Assembly (NCBI GenBank): GCA_035235625.1
Contig: CP141145.1
Coordinates: 28,646,563-28,710,562, forward strand
Direction: 5' to 3'
Source: Saururus chinensis
Taxonomy: Eukaryota; Streptophyta; Magnoliopsida; Piperales; Saururaceae
DNA length: 64,000 nucleotides
The notes beneath the pieces are model-generated. The model was given only the letters and a program-made list of their open reading frames with translations. It made no database searches and was not told the DNA's origin. Below are positions 22,892 to 34,974 of the stretch, piece by piece; within the stretch, counting starts at the first letter, position 1, and every line of letters begins with the position of its first letter. A program made the position numbers and the translations under genes.

Positions 22892-23789
22892 CTATGAGAT
22901 AGGATGCACTAGCCTACCAACTAAATATCTCCTATTAGTACAGGCCCAACTACACCGAACTTATTCATGAATGAAGTCCCCACTGATACCAACTTAACAA
23001 CTTAGCCTTTTACAAAAAGAGAAAAGTTGATGATGCCTCTAGAGCATTTGGGGTGTGTGGGCTAGATGCATTGGGAGCTATTGGATTTATGATTTAATGG
23101 CGCATGCAAAACAATGAAGTGGGCATGTGATTCAAACTTGCCTACACCATGCCTTATGCCCACTATCGAATCGAGATCCAATAACATGCATTGCACCCAG
23201 TGTAGACACCGGCCAAATGCTTAAGGTGCATATCAATAGGACTTTTAAAATATTAAAAAAATTTAACTTTGCCTCGTACAAAAACACACACAAAAATTAA
23301 AACTCATGCCAGGTAAGGCCGTACATGAAGGGCATGTTTCAGGCCCTATTCTTGTAAGGTCTGATCGGGCCAGCCAGCCCCTATGCCACCTCTGATCATA
23401 CAAATCACTCATATCATTATCATGTTGGAGTTATATTACATTATAACCAAAATAAAAAACATGAGTACAACATGGGCAAAACATACAAGTGACCTAACAT
23501 CGATGCCGACCACACTTTGTACCAACTGGAGGTAATCTATAATATTTATCGATGGCATCTTGAAGTTGATCATGAAACTCTAACATTACCATGTCATCCT
23601 AACCCACATGTGCTTCATCTTGCCCCTCAACTTCATCATGCATTACATGTTCGTCTTTTCCCATTTAGTGCAAAGTGCATCTCAAAGATCAGGGTAGTGG
23701 CACCGTTATGTTGTTCTTAAATGAAATTATTTAATACTATAGAAATCCTTACCAATGCCACTTGAATATGAAAAGATACCTTAGAATGT

Positions 23790-24660
23790 TTTTAAATAAC
23801 TTTCATCTCTCCTTCCACACACCAAATATCCTCTCTATGATGTTCTGAAGTGAATAATGAAGTTGGTTAAACTTCACAACTTATGGGCCACACTACCGAA
23901 ATTCAAGGACATGGTATGTTTGACCTTTGTAGGGTCGTAAAAATCTTGTCTTATTTGGATTCCTAACATCTACAATAAATATTTATTAGGGGGCATCTTT
24001 GGGAAGCCCAAGCTCTTTGGATTTGTGGGTACATCTTCTAACACCTTAGAGTCATGAGCTGACGCTTCCTAACTATCTACTACGAAGGTAATTCTCATGC
24101 TAAAATCACATATGGCTATAATATTTGATACTTCAAAATGCTTGTTTTAGATGCAGATGAACTTTTGCCTTGATATGTGTGTCATCTATAGCAAAGTAAT
24201 CTCCAAACCAAAGATGAAACATAGGGCTACTTGACATATAAATGGGCATCAGGGTCAGAGGTATAGGCATCTTGATTTGTGTACTGGACCATTTATAAAG
24301 TACCTTCATAATCTGTGCAAATTGCAATGAATCATTGGCCTACCACCCGCTACCTATGAGCATGCCCCAATAATTGCAAGAATGATTGCACTTTCTTTCC
24401 ACTGTCACATACCTTGTAGGCCTTAATTCAAGTTGCTTCAACTCCCAACATAATCTCATAAATGGGTTCTTATTTATCCTACACATATCTTGACAACATG
24501 TATCTGACCCGGTCAACATATCATACGCAACCTCATCCCCCCAGTTTGGTTGTGTATGGAATTCCTGAGGGGAGTTGATATCAATGGCATACATAATAAT
24601 AGTATCCCAAATAATCCCATGTTTGTGGCCAAAAGGTTTCTCCTTCATCTTCCTCCTCAA
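23790..24660 (-). pseudogene. PIF/Harbinger transposase (DDE_Tnp_4), broken
   Basis: Read on the minus strand, the remnant includes in order: an N-terminal helical part with CRINKNPFMRLCWELKQLEL (about 24480-24420), the first catalytic Asp block GDYFAIDDTHIKA (about 24225-24185, family pattern GAIDGTHI), a second block CDFSMRITFVV followed by EASAHDSKVLEDVP (about 24100-24030, family pattern CDFDMRFTFVV..GSAHDSRV), then FPKMPPNKYLL, and a third block with NIIERIFGVWKER (about 23850-23815, family pattern NVIERSFGVLK). The blocks fall in different frames and are broken by several stops, including one in the expected VVDSW segment. The transposase is therefore dead. This family cuts and pastes Harbinger elements with help from a Myb/SANT partner. 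Confidence 0.85.
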
Positions 24661-24794
24661 AGGTTCCTATATATCCATTTGCTTTGCTACTCGCTAAATG
24701 GTTCACATATTATCAGAAACTTTGTAATAACACACCCACACAAAATTGTTGGTTCACATATTATAATTACAACATATGCAAATCACACATTTAT

Positions 24795-25330
24795 AACCTA
24801 CATAACTATACCACACACATCAATTCTATATTTCTTACTTCACATTACATTATAACCTACATCACCCACCGACATACATCCATCACATATTGTTTCATGG
24901 TAGGTTCACACATTACCACTTGCATCACCTAACTACACACATCCATCACATTTATACCACACACATCCATTCTATATTTCTTATGTCATATCATATTATA
25001 ACCTACATTATCGACCGACATACATGCATCACATATTGTTTCACGGTAGGTTCACACATTATAACCTACATCACCCAACCAAACACATCTATCACATTTA
25101 TACCAAACATCCATTCTATATTTCTTACTTCACATTACATTATAACCCGCATCATCTAACCACACACATCCATCACATTTATACCACATATTTATTCTAT
25201 ATTTCTTACTTCACATCACATTATTGTCTGCATCACCCAACAACATCCATCCATCACATTTATACCGCACACATCCAATATATATTTATTACTTCACATC
25301 ATACTATAACTTGTGTCACCTAATCACACA
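24795..25330. repeat. AC-rich tandem repeat in the Harbinger element
   Basis: CATCMATTCTATATTTCTTA followed by a TCACATYACATTATAACC-like stretch recurs near 24815, 24968, 25118, 25190 and 25270, with spacings of about 75-155 bp (a mixed higher-order array). His/Thr/Tyr-rich frames here are products of the repeat. Confidence 0.65.
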
Positions 25331-25415
25331 CTACCATCACATTTGTACCACGCACATCCATCAAATAAAAAACAAACTCACATAACAGTTCCACACATCC
25401 GCCTCACACAACATC

Positions 25416-25418
25416 ATT
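25416..25418. repeat. CACTA target duplication, left copy (ATT)
   Basis: ATT precedes CACTACAACAAAAC. The same ATT follows the right terminus at 29948-29950. A 3-bp duplication is the rule for CACTA transposons. Confidence 0.75.
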
Positions 25419-25899
25419 CACTACAACAAAACTAACAATTAGTGATGCTTTTAAGTGTCACTAATAATACTATAAATATCGCTAATAATTATTAGTGATG
25501 CAAATGTGTCAATAAAACTGTCATCATTATTGCATATTAGCGACGCATAGGAAAAAACGTCGCTAAAAGTATGTATTAGCAATGTATAATAAACATCGCT
25601 ATTAGTATACTATTAGCAACTCTTTTTATTAAGTATCGCTAATAATATAGTATTAACGATGCTTACAAAATGTCGCTAATAATATATATATATATATATA
25701 AATATAATTTTTTAAAAAAAATAAAAACTAGTATTAGCGACATTTATGTAAATGTTGCTAATGTGTATAATTATTTAAATAAAAAAATTCTTTGTAAATA
25801 AAAAATAATTTATCACAATTAGCGACGTTTTGAAATACGTCACTAAAAGTATTACAAAAATAAGAAAATTAAATTCAAAAATTACCAAAACGGGTCACT

Positions 25900-26420
25900 A
25901 CCCTGTTTGGAAGGTTGCGGGTCAGCAGTCACATCGCGGAGTGCTGCACCCCGCTCGGGGAGCAAGGCGGGGCGTAGTTCTCGGGGCCTTGTGCACTAGC
26001 ACGAGGTGAGATGGCAGGCTCAAGGCTGGACAGCGGGCTCAGGGCTGGACGGCGGGTGCGGGGCAGGACAGCGACCACGATGCGATGTGCGGAGTGGCAC
26101 AGGGCGGGATGGCGGCACAGTGCAGCACGGGCCAAGGCGGGGAGGGGCACGGGGAAGGGAAGGGAGGGGAGGATGGTAGATCCGGGATATGATGGCAGAG
26201 GGCTAGAGGCAGTTGAGCAGGGATGGCAACGGAAGAGAGAAGTGAAAGAGGAGAGGTGGAGGAACGGCAGAGGCAGAGGCGGAGAAGGGCTGTGGGATGG
26301 AAGAAGAACGCCGAGGGGAGCGAATAAATACCGCACTGGCGATTTCGCCTGCGCGGTATTTTTATTTCACCCACGCAGGAGAAAGAAAATTCCCTGCGCG
26401 GTAATTCACTTTAGCGACAT
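25900..26420. other. GC-rich core of the CACTA element, possible captured sequence
   Basis: A sharply bounded GC-rich stretch sits in very AT-rich DNA. It has open frames on both strands (148 codons at 26011 plus, 135 at 25929-26336 minus) but no domain, and the frames are probably compositional. Near its right edge a palindrome (CTGCGCGGTA with its partner, 26350-26404) forms a hairpin. A related but different GC/purine-rich core occurs in the second CACTA element at 35640-36060. Confidence 0.5.
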
Positions 26421-26611
26421 TTCTTTGGAAACGTTGCTACAATATTACCTATTGTGATATTGCATTTAAAACGTCGCTAAAACATACCCATATTGTGACA
26501 TTTCTAACAAATGTCGCTACTATGTTTACATCTTGCGACATTTTGCACCAAAAGTTGCAATTGGTATATATTTGCAAGGCATGTTATGCGTCGCAAATGA
26601 TTCGGTCTTTC

Positions 26612-29312
26612 TCTACCCACCTCTTCTCTCTCTCCCTTCCCCTCCTCTTTCTCTCTCTCTCCTCTCTCTCCCTATCTCCTCTCTCTCTCTACTTCTCTCT
26701 CATCCCACTCTCTTCTCTCTCCTCTCTCTCCCCTCTGTCTCTCCCCCCTCTCCTTTATCCTCACTCCCTCTCCCTCTCCCCTCGTCTCCCTCTCTCATCT
26801 CTCTCCTCCCTCTCTCCCCTCTTTCTATATTTTAAATTTTTTATTTAAATTAATAAAAAAAATATATTAGTGACGCATATGCATATACGTTGCTAATACC
26901 CTTAGTATTAGCGACATCAAAGTATATACGTCGCTAATACCTTTAAATATTAGCGATGTATATACCTATACGTTGCTAATATATTTTTTATTTCTTTATT
27001 TTTTCTTTACTTTTAAATAAATCAAAATTCCTCTCTCTCCCCTCTCTCTTCCCCCCTCTCTTGTCTCTCTCTCTCCTCTCTCCACACTCTCTCCCTCCTC
27101 CCTCTCTCGCCCTATCTCCTCTCTCTCTCCACACTCTCCCTCCTCCCTCACTTGCCCTATCTCCTCTCTCTCTCTCTCCTCCTCCCTCCTCTCTCTCACT
27201 CTCTCCTCCCTCTCTCCACCCCCTTCTCTCTCTCTACCCTCTCTCTCTCATCCCTCCTCTTCTCTCTCCTCTCTCTCCCTCTCTCTCCTCCCTCCTCTCT
27301 CTACACTCTCTCTCCTCTCTCTCTCTCCTCTCTCTCTCCCCTCTCTCTCCCCTCTCTCTACCCTCTCTCTCCTCCCTCCTCTCTCTACATTCTCTCCTCT
27401 CTCTCTCTCTCCCCCTCTCTCCTCTTTCCTCACTCCCTCTCCCTCTCCCTCTCCCCTCTCTCTCCCACTCTCCTCCCTCTCTCCCCTCTCTCTATATTTT
27501 GACTTTTTTATTTAAAAATTAATAAAAAATAAAAATGTATTAGCAATGCATATACATATACGTCGCTAATACCCTTTGTATTAGCGACATATATAATTAT
27601 ACGTCACTAATACTCAAGGGTATTAGCGACGTATACGTATATACCTATACATCGCTAATATATTTTTTATTTTTTTATTGATTTTTAAATAAAAAATAAA
27701 TAAAATTAAAAAACTCCTCTCTCTCTCATCCCTCCTCTCTTTTCTCTCCCCTCTCTCTCTCCCTCTCCTCTCTCTCTCTCTCACTCTCCTCTCTCTATCT
27801 CTCTCCTCTTCCTCTCTCCGTCTTATTCCTCTCTCTCTCTCTCTTCCCTCCCCTTTCACTCTCTCTGTTCCCTCCCTCCTCTCTCTCATCTCTCTCCTCT
27901 CTCCTTTCTCTCTCCTCTCTCCCTACACAGTCTCTCTCCTCTAATTTAAATTTTTTAAAGATTTTTTATTCTTTAAAATTAATTTTAAAAAATAATATAT
28001 AATTAAAAGAAATAATATTAGCGACGTACAAAATTATACGTCGCTAATACGTCCCATATTAGTGACGTATAATTTTATATGTTGCTAATGCATGTACTCA
28101 TAGTGACGTATAAAACCATACGTCACTATTAGTATTTATTTTAATTTTATTTTTTTATTTTAAAAATATAAAAATTAATAAAAAATTTAAAAATTTAAAA
28201 TAAAATTCCTCTCTCTCTTCCCTCCCCTCTCTCTCCCTCTCCTCTCTCTTCTCTCTCCTATTTCTTCTCTCTCATCTCCCCTCTCCTCTCTCTCCCTCTC
28301 TCCCTCTCCTCTCTCTCCCTCTCTCCCTCTCCTCTCTCTCTCTCCTCTAATTTCAAATTTTTAAGATTTTATATTCCTTAAAATTAATTTTCAAAAATAA
28401 ATAAAAGAATTAAAAAAAATGTTAGCAACTTATACTCATATATGTCGCTAATATTACAGTATTAGCGACGTATACTTCAATGCGTCGCTAATAAACATAC
28501 TAATAGCAACGTATACTCATATACGTTGCTATTAGTATTTATTTTTATTTTTTATTTCAAAAAAATTAAAAAATTACTCTCCCTCTCCTCTCTTCTCCCT
28601 CTCTCCTCTCTTTCCCATCTCTCTCCTCCCTCTTCTCTCCCTCTCCTCTCTCTCTCCTCTCCTCTCTCTCCCTCTCCTCTCTCTCCCTCTCCTCTCTCTA
28701 TCTCTCTCCTCTTCCTCTCTCCGTCTTATTCCTCTCTCTCTTCCCTCCCCTCCTCTCTCACTTCCCTCCCCTCTCACTCTCTCTCTTCCCTCCCCTCTCT
28801 CTCTTCTCTTTCCTTTCTCTCTCTACACACTATCTCTCCTCTAATTTCAATTTTTTATTCTTTAAAATTAATTTAAAAAAAATAATTAAAATAAATAATA
28901 TTAGTGACGTATAAAATTATACGTCACTAATACGTTCCTTATTAGCGATGTATAAAACTATACATCGCTATTAGTATTTATTTTAATTTTAATTTTTTAT
29001 TTTAAAAATATAAAAATTAATTTAAAAAACTAAAATAAAATTCTCCTCTCTCTTCCCTCACCTCTCTCTCTCTCTCCCTCTCCTCTCTCTTCCCTCACCT
29101 CTCTCTCTCTCTTCCCTCCCCTCTCCTCTCTCTCTTCCCTCCCTTCTCTCTCTTCCCTCTCCTCCATCTCTCTTTCCTCTCTCTCTCTCCACCCTCCCTC
29201 TCTCTCCACCCTCTCTTTTTTTCTCTCTCTCCTCTCTCTCTCTTTGATCCCTCTCTCTCCTCACACTCACTCTCTCTCTCCATGCACTCTCTTCACTATC
29301 TCTTTTATTGTA
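26612..29312. repeat. Higher-order array: six CT tracts alternating with TTAGCGACG hairpins
   Basis: CT-rich tracts (pyrimidines all on the plus strand) lie at about 26612-26822, 27031-27497, 27714-27943, 28208-28347, 28577-28843 and 29041-29312. Between them come AT-rich linkers holding inverted pairs such as TATTAGCGACAT..ATACGTCACTAATA. The linker phrases (TTTTTATTTAAA, AAATTAATAAAAAA) recur in the same order, so the whole hairpin-linker-CT unit of ~400-650 bp is tandemly multiplied. Ser/Leu/Pro-rich plus-strand frames and Arg/Glu-rich minus-strand frames here are translations of the CT tract. Confidence 0.85.
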
Positions 29313-29947
29313 AATTATATTTTAAAATTCATAATAAAATTTAACAAATAAAATATATTATATATAAATAGTGAAAATTTAATCTATTACTAACACTAGT
29401 TTTTATTAAAAATTTAATATTTTTTTTATATATATAAATAGTAAATATTGAATAAAATATATTATATTTAGGGAGTTTATTATAATTTTTAAAATATTTA
29501 TTTATTAATTAAAATTAATTAATAAAGCTATTAGCGACACATGTCAACAAATGTCGCTATTAGAAATAGTATTTGCGATGCTTATGTAAAAGCGTCGCTA
29601 ATAATTTAAATTTTTTATTTTTTATTTTTTATTATTTTTAATTCATAACTATTAGTGACATTTTTCTAAGAGTCGCTAATAGCAGCATTATTTGCGATGC
29701 TTTCGTATAAGTGTCACTATTATGAAAGCTATTAGCGATACTTACGAAAGCGTCGCTAATAGTCATATTTTTTTATTTTTTTATTTAAAATATATATCTT
29801 TTAGCAACGGTTGTATAAAACGTAGTAAATATGGGCACTATTAGCACACTTATAATAAAACATTGCTAATATGATTAGTATTAGCTTTGCTAATAGTTAT
29901 TTTTAGCAATGCTTATCTAAGCATCGCTAATACTACATGTTGTAGTG

Positions 29948-29950
29948 ATT
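29948..29950. repeat. CACTA target duplication, right copy (ATT)
   Basis: This is the partner of 25416-25418. Confidence 0.75.
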
Positions 29951-30375
29951 CTCATAATTAACAACCAGAAATTGTTGTCATAAAGTACAATTATCAAATT
30001 AAAAATACACCATCATAAAAAGTGTTTGCCCTAGGAAATGAAACAACATAAATTCAATGAAGTCACACAAAGGAAATAAAAGCTCTCAGAATAGGTCACC
30101 ATAGATCAAGTAAACTATTGCTAAAGGAATAATCTAATGTTTCAACCCATGATCCCTATATTGTACATGAAGTCATCTCTCTACGTAAGCCTTGTCATGT
30201 CCCATAGCGAGAAAAAGCTATGCACATTCTTGTCTAGAAAGAATGATTCACTTCTGGTGTACAATTACTCATCCATGTCATAACCAAAATGAATGCACTT
30301 GATGTAATCATCTCTCTCTACATTCCTACTCCCTTGAACTATATCATTCCTATCCATCATGGCTTCGGACAAAGT

Positions 30376-31250
30376 TTACAACCCTGATGAAACCTCCAAA
30401 TCTCTCTTCTTATACCGCTGATTGGTAGTTGATGTCCCTCTACCTTGAACCCTCATAGGGGGAGGTGGACTAGGTTGTGACCGGCCTACACGAGTCGCAT
30501 GACCAGTAGAACCATATGCTTTGGGCTGAGCTGTAGACTGATGTGACCTACCCATGCATGGCACAACATCAAAAGTCCCCACTCCCTCATGAGCTGAAGT
30601 GTCATTCCCCAAGTCCTCTACAATCAAGTCATTCACGTCCCGACAATTATATGGATCATATGCCCATGGAGTATTTGTCGGCCATTCAGATGATTTTGCA
30701 TCTGGTAGAGGTTGGGGGTTTACAGCTAGAGTTGCATGGGGGGTTGAAGTTGGAGTTGACTGGGGGACTGCATTTGGATCTGATTGGGGGATTGAAGAAA
30801 GATCAATCTAGGGGATAGTATCAGAGATGTTAGAATCCCTCCATCAACTTGGTGCATTGTTGTTTGCATAGACGACATATAGGTTAGCTTTGGCCTCGGT
30901 GTCATACCCCCAATTCTTCAATCTTTTTGCAATCTTTGTGTATCTACAAGAGGTAATGACAAGTAAAGTGTTATAATTATGGTTTATATTAAATACATAT
31001 GAAATAAACGAAAACAAGGATATAGTTCACATATTATAACATTGATGGAAGTTCAGACACACGTGTGGGGGGTATATGAAATTGTTGGTATGTTCGTTCT
31101 AGCCAAGTCTAGTGTAACCCTTGAGCTCATTCCACCCTTGCCACAATTTCCTCCCTTTGTTATAGTGATTTTTCAATGAAACAAAGTTGACATTAATTGT
31201 ATTCTCTTATCTCAACTTCTCTATGACTAGATCCCACCCTTCCTTGTCAA
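30376..31250 (-). pseudogene. Harbinger Myb/SANT-like DNA-binding protein, broken
   Basis: On the minus strand the first part reads DKEGWDLVIEKLR, a stop, ENTINVNFVSLKNHYNKGRK and LWQGWNELKGYTRLG before another stop, the pattern of the Myb/SANT-like domain of Harbinger accessory proteins (trihelix-like, LKNHW..RK.W..L...TGLGWD). A plausible acceptor (CTCTTGTAG, about 30950) then opens an exon reading YTKIAKRLKNWGYDTEAKAN, followed by WRDSNISDTIP and IDLSS with two more in-frame stops, and a Pro/Ser/Thr-rich tail running to a stop at 30376. At least four nonsense changes make it a pseudogene. In intact elements this protein binds the termini and helps the transposase into the nucleus. Confidence 0.75.
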
Positions 31251-31489
31251 GTGTGTTTTATTCTTGTGGCCCATATTGATGGCAAACACTACGTGGGTCA
31301 AAAAGGCATAATATTCCTATTGGTTCCAATTAACCTTTCTTTGAAACTTCTTAGGGGATCCTGCTACTCAAGCAAATGGTGCAGCCATATTCTAAAAAAA
31401 GTTCATAACTACATGCTAATAATCACATATGATCAACTAGCATCATTCTAAAACATTCATATAAATCAAATGCATACATGTGCTACAAT

Positions 31490-31605
31490 GATCCACTTAC
31501 TCTAATTGCTAAAATGTTTTAGCAGTATTGCTAAAATGTTTTTGACATTATTGCTAAAATGTTCCAGCGTTAATGCTAAAGCATTCTAGCGATATTGCTA
31601 AAATG
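31490..31605. repeat. ~22-bp tandem repeat (TTGCTAAAATGTT)
   Basis: About five degenerate copies of TATTGCTAAAATGTTTTAGC-like sequence lie head to tail. Confidence 0.6.
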
Positions 31606-31664
31606 AAATTTCAATAACACTAATACAACCCAAGATTTGTGATCCACTTACCATTCTAATTGCA

Positions 31665-32205
31665 TACAAATTCAATAATGATCCAATAATCATCACCACA
31701 ATAATTCAATGCACCCAATAACACATAAACAAAAAATTTCACTCAACAATCAACATCCACTTCTCATTCTAATTGCATACACAACCATTCATGTTTTGAT
31801 TGCATCGTCACAATCATTCGAAGTACCCATGAACACAATAACACACACAAAAAATTTCACTCAACAATCAACTTCCACTTCTCATTCTAATTGCATACAC
31901 AACCGTTCATGTTCCGATTGCATAGTCACAATCATTTAATGCACCCACAAAAACACAATGACACATCATACACAAAATATTCACATCAACAATCCACATC
32001 CACTCATCATTCTAATTGCATACAAAGCCATTCATGGTCTAATTGCATCATGACAATCATTCAATGCACCCATAGGCACATCAATATAAAGAAAATGACA
32101 ATAAAAAAACCACATCAACTTCTCATTCTAAGCATTCTCCGCCATTCATGATCTAATGACTTCATCATAATCAATCAATGCACCCATGAACACAAAAACA
32201 TATAA
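31665..32205. repeat. ~110-125-bp tandem repeat (CTCATTCTAATTGCATACA)
   Basis: CATTCTAATTGCATACA recurs near 31653, 31766, 31882 and 32006, with a further decayed copy near 32125. Each is followed by a CATTCATG..ATTGCAT..CAATCATT block and CAATGCACCCAT. Small plus-strand frames are products of the repeat. Confidence 0.7.
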
Positions 32206-32289
32206 AGATGAAAATTTAGGCAGAAGAAATTTACCTTGAGACGATGATATAGGCTTGGCCTACTACAAACAAAACCGAAAAATTGTAGC

Positions 32290-33135
32290 ACTAATCAGTG
32301 AAGGAAGGAATTCACCGGATACTTGCAGCACGGCTTAGGGAGGCCCCAAATTCACCAAATAAATCACCGCAAATCAGTGAGGGTTGGCCTGAAAAACAAA
32401 CATACATATGAACACCATAGATTAGTGATGGCAGCTATGAAAAAAATTATGGACACAGATCAACCAAACAATATGCATTGAGAGGAGTAGAAAAAGCACT
32501 AGTTGAACAGCTATTTACCTAGATGAATTATGGCTTCAATTTCAAACAAGGAGTAGGGGTGACAAAAATATAACCAAAATATCACACCACAAATCAATTA
32601 GCGCTCAAAGTCACAAGAAAATTGTGGCACATCTTAGAGAGGTCTAAATTTAGTGGATAATTGGCCACAAATTAGTGATGGACAACCTGAAAAAAATAAT
32701 TCATATAAAAGCCACATATCAGTGAAGGCAAGGATGAACAAAAATTGAATGACGATCAGTGAGGGTATGGCAAGACACTTGTAGCATGGCCGAGTGAGGG
32801 CTTAAATTCACCCAAACATTTGGCCACAGAATAGTGAAGGTAAACTTGAAAGAGAAAAACTATACAAACACCACAAATCAGTGAAGGAAGGAATGGAAAA
32901 AAAATTAAACGCAAATCAGTGAGAGTACGAAAATTTGCTGGACACTTGCCGCATAGCTCAGTGAGGACCTAAATTAGACGAAACATGAGGCCACATATCG
33001 GTGAAGGCACGAAAAAATAAAAATTTTGAACGCAAATCAGTCAGTATGGGGAAAGTCATCTGACAATTGCAGCATATTCGCTCAAATATTGGGCCACATG
33101 TCATGAATTTTTTTTATCGCAAATCAGTGAAGGTG
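32290..33135. repeat. Dispersed tandem repeat around AAATCAGTGA(A/G)GG
   Basis: AATCAGTGAAGG/AATCAGTGAGGG occurs at least nine times in ~850 bp, usually with CTTGCAGCA and AGGCCYAAATTCA spaced ~110-120 bp apart. It looks like the subterminal array of the Harbinger element or a satellite grown inside it. Confidence 0.6.
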
Positions 33136-34974
33136 GGGGGAATAGAAGGTCCCGGCAGAGCAAAAGGCCTCGCGGCAGAGTAGACGGGCAGGTGGCTGCT
33201 CTGACGGATTTTGGTTTGACAGAGAGGGAGATGAGTTATTCATATAAGATTTGGGAAGGGAGACGCATTTATGAGAGGCATATTCACATTTATGAGGGGC
33301 AGGGGCCTAAATATGCGGCAAAACATGTTTCTAGTTTCACGTATTTTCCCAAAATCGCTCGAATCTCCTCGTAAGGTGATTCTATAATTTTAGTTGAAAA
33401 CAAGTCCGAATTGTATTTCATATACAATTTTTAACTCAACCCACATTCTCGCCCCAAAAAAATCTGCCCACACTTGCCCCGATCTGAATTTGGACGGAAT
33501 CATAGAAATCTTCCCTGGATTTCACACCCAAACAACTTATTATCTGATCAACATATGTTTAACTCTTTTTCTTGCATTTAATTACGGTTATCACCATTAA
33601 TTAATGGGGACACTTCAAATGAGATGCTTAGAAACAAGTACAAGCACAAAGCACAATCACGTGTAGGGAAAGATTGTGTTATGTTGGCCGTTCAAGTAGG
33701 GAAGCTTGATTGCATTTTTTCGGTAAGTCAATCCACTCGGAACATAATATCACACACATGCCATGAAGTGTTTTTAATGCTCTACTGTAACAAAGAGCCC
33801 AACGTCAATAACACATAAGATCCCTTCATGTATGAATGATATTAATGTGTACATCATCGATCTTAATTCTTACATTGGGCTCATTGTTAAAGGTAGCATA
33901 ACAAATTCTTTCCACACTATAGTATTGATAGAGGAAGCATTTTTTTGCACCCCTATATTGTATAACCTAGGATATTCTCCCCTCGATAGGAGCTGTCGAT
34001 TGTGCATATTTACAGGCACATTAGCTCATGTGTGCTAGCGCATTGCTTACATTAAAGTGTGTTAATGCATGCGTCACAGGGTATTGTGCATATGGAAAAG
34101 AGAGTACGTACGAGAAGAAGAGTATTTCATACTGATTAGGCCCTCACCGAGAGCTTTTCCCCTAGGCTCAGCCCACCGCTGAGTGGTCCCATTTTCAAAT
34201 CGGCATTTGGCCTACCTTATATGTTGTGCCCTTGCAAAATTGGAGTTTGAGGTCTTATTTCCTAGATGGGTTGGGTGTATGCCATCTGGGCGATGGTGTT
34301 GCCTTATTGTTATAATTGTATGCTACTAGATGAATAAAGTTTTAATATTTGCATGCGTATGGCCTTTGTCATTAAAAAATAAAGGTAAAGAGAATACTTA
34401 ATGATAAACTAGAAAGTAGGCTGGTATTCCATGTTTTACTATTCTCATGTTGGATTGGTGATCAATACTGGCTATAAGCAGCATAATGTTTACCAATTAC
34501 CGGAGAAGAATGAAATTAATTGTCCAGAGATTGTGGTGGGTGTCAAGGGAAGGAAGAGTTCTTCATGCTCCTCATACATAATAAGCTTAATGTAAATTAT
34601 GCATGGGAACCCTTAATATGTAAGATTGACGATATATATGTTAGCGTCATTGATGTGTGCTCGCATGTGCATTATCATAAAATGCTCCCATGCATGGCTT
34701 ATGCTCGGCTTATTATCAGCGAAGAGTAAGAACTCTTCCCATGAGAATTAAGAGCAGGCAGATAGTGCCTTTTCACAACCCAACTTCACTGAACTTTGTT
34801 TATGAACGAAGTCCCCACTGTGCCCAACTACACAACTTAGCTTTTTACAAAAAGTAAAAAGTTAAAGATGCCTCCAGAGCATTTGGGGTGGGTGAGCTGG
34901 GCACATTGGGAGCTATTGGATTTGAGATCTAATGGCTCATGCAAAACAAGGAAGTGGGCATGTAATTCAAACTT

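Larger units (their letters stand above)
21375..23308 (+). repeat. Segmental direct repeat, copy A
   Basis: It is alignable in order with 33537-37500 (copy B). Matching blocks include CTTGCATTTAATTACGG (21408 and 33571), AAATGAGATGCTTAGAAACA, TATTTGGCCTACCTTAT against CATTTGGCCTACCTTAT, CAAAATTGGAGTTTGAG, GAAGTCCCCACTG, and ACCAAATGCTTAAGGTGCAT-like sequence near 23220. Divergence looks like 10-20%. Copy A carries insertions not in B (about 22098-22920, including a MITE); copy B carries a CACTA element not in A. Confidence 0.7.
25419..29947. mobile_element. Non-autonomous CACTA (En/Spm) transposon, 4,529 bp
   Basis: The left end is CACTACAACAAAAC and the right end is ACATGTTGTAGTG, inverted CACTACAACA termini, flanked by ATT on both sides. 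Dozens of direct and inverted copies of the word TTAGCGACG (and TTAGTGACG, TTAGCAACG) crowd both ends and continue inside, as expected for subterminal transposase-binding repeats. No transposase gene is present. The interior contains a GC-rich segment (25900-26420) and six long CT tracts separated by hairpins. It lies between the two genes of the Harbinger remnant. Confidence 0.9.
23450..33150 (-). mobile_element. Decayed PIF/Harbinger transposon, split by a CACTA element
   Basis: Both genes of a plant Harbinger element are present as minus-strand remnants: a DDE transposase at 23790-24660 and a Myb/SANT-like DNA-binding protein at 30376-31250. Tandem repeats lie between and beyond them. The CACTA element at 25419-29947 sits in the intergenic part. 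The outer termini and 3-bp target duplication were not found, so both limits are estimates. Confidence 0.6.

Noticed and set aside
25929..26457. GC-rich frames of 110-148 codons inside the CACTA element as captured genes
   Set aside because: Open on both strands with no domain, splice pattern or codon preference; kept only as a compositional segment.
26495..29283. Many Ser/Leu/Pro-rich (plus) or Arg/Glu-rich (minus) frames
   Set aside because: They are translations of CT microsatellite tracts in the CACTA element.
26822..29947. CRISPR-like array because short inverted repeats recur with spacers
   Set aside because: Repeats are inverted pairs with variable spacing in a eukaryotic CACTA element. 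There are no uniform spacers and no cas genes.
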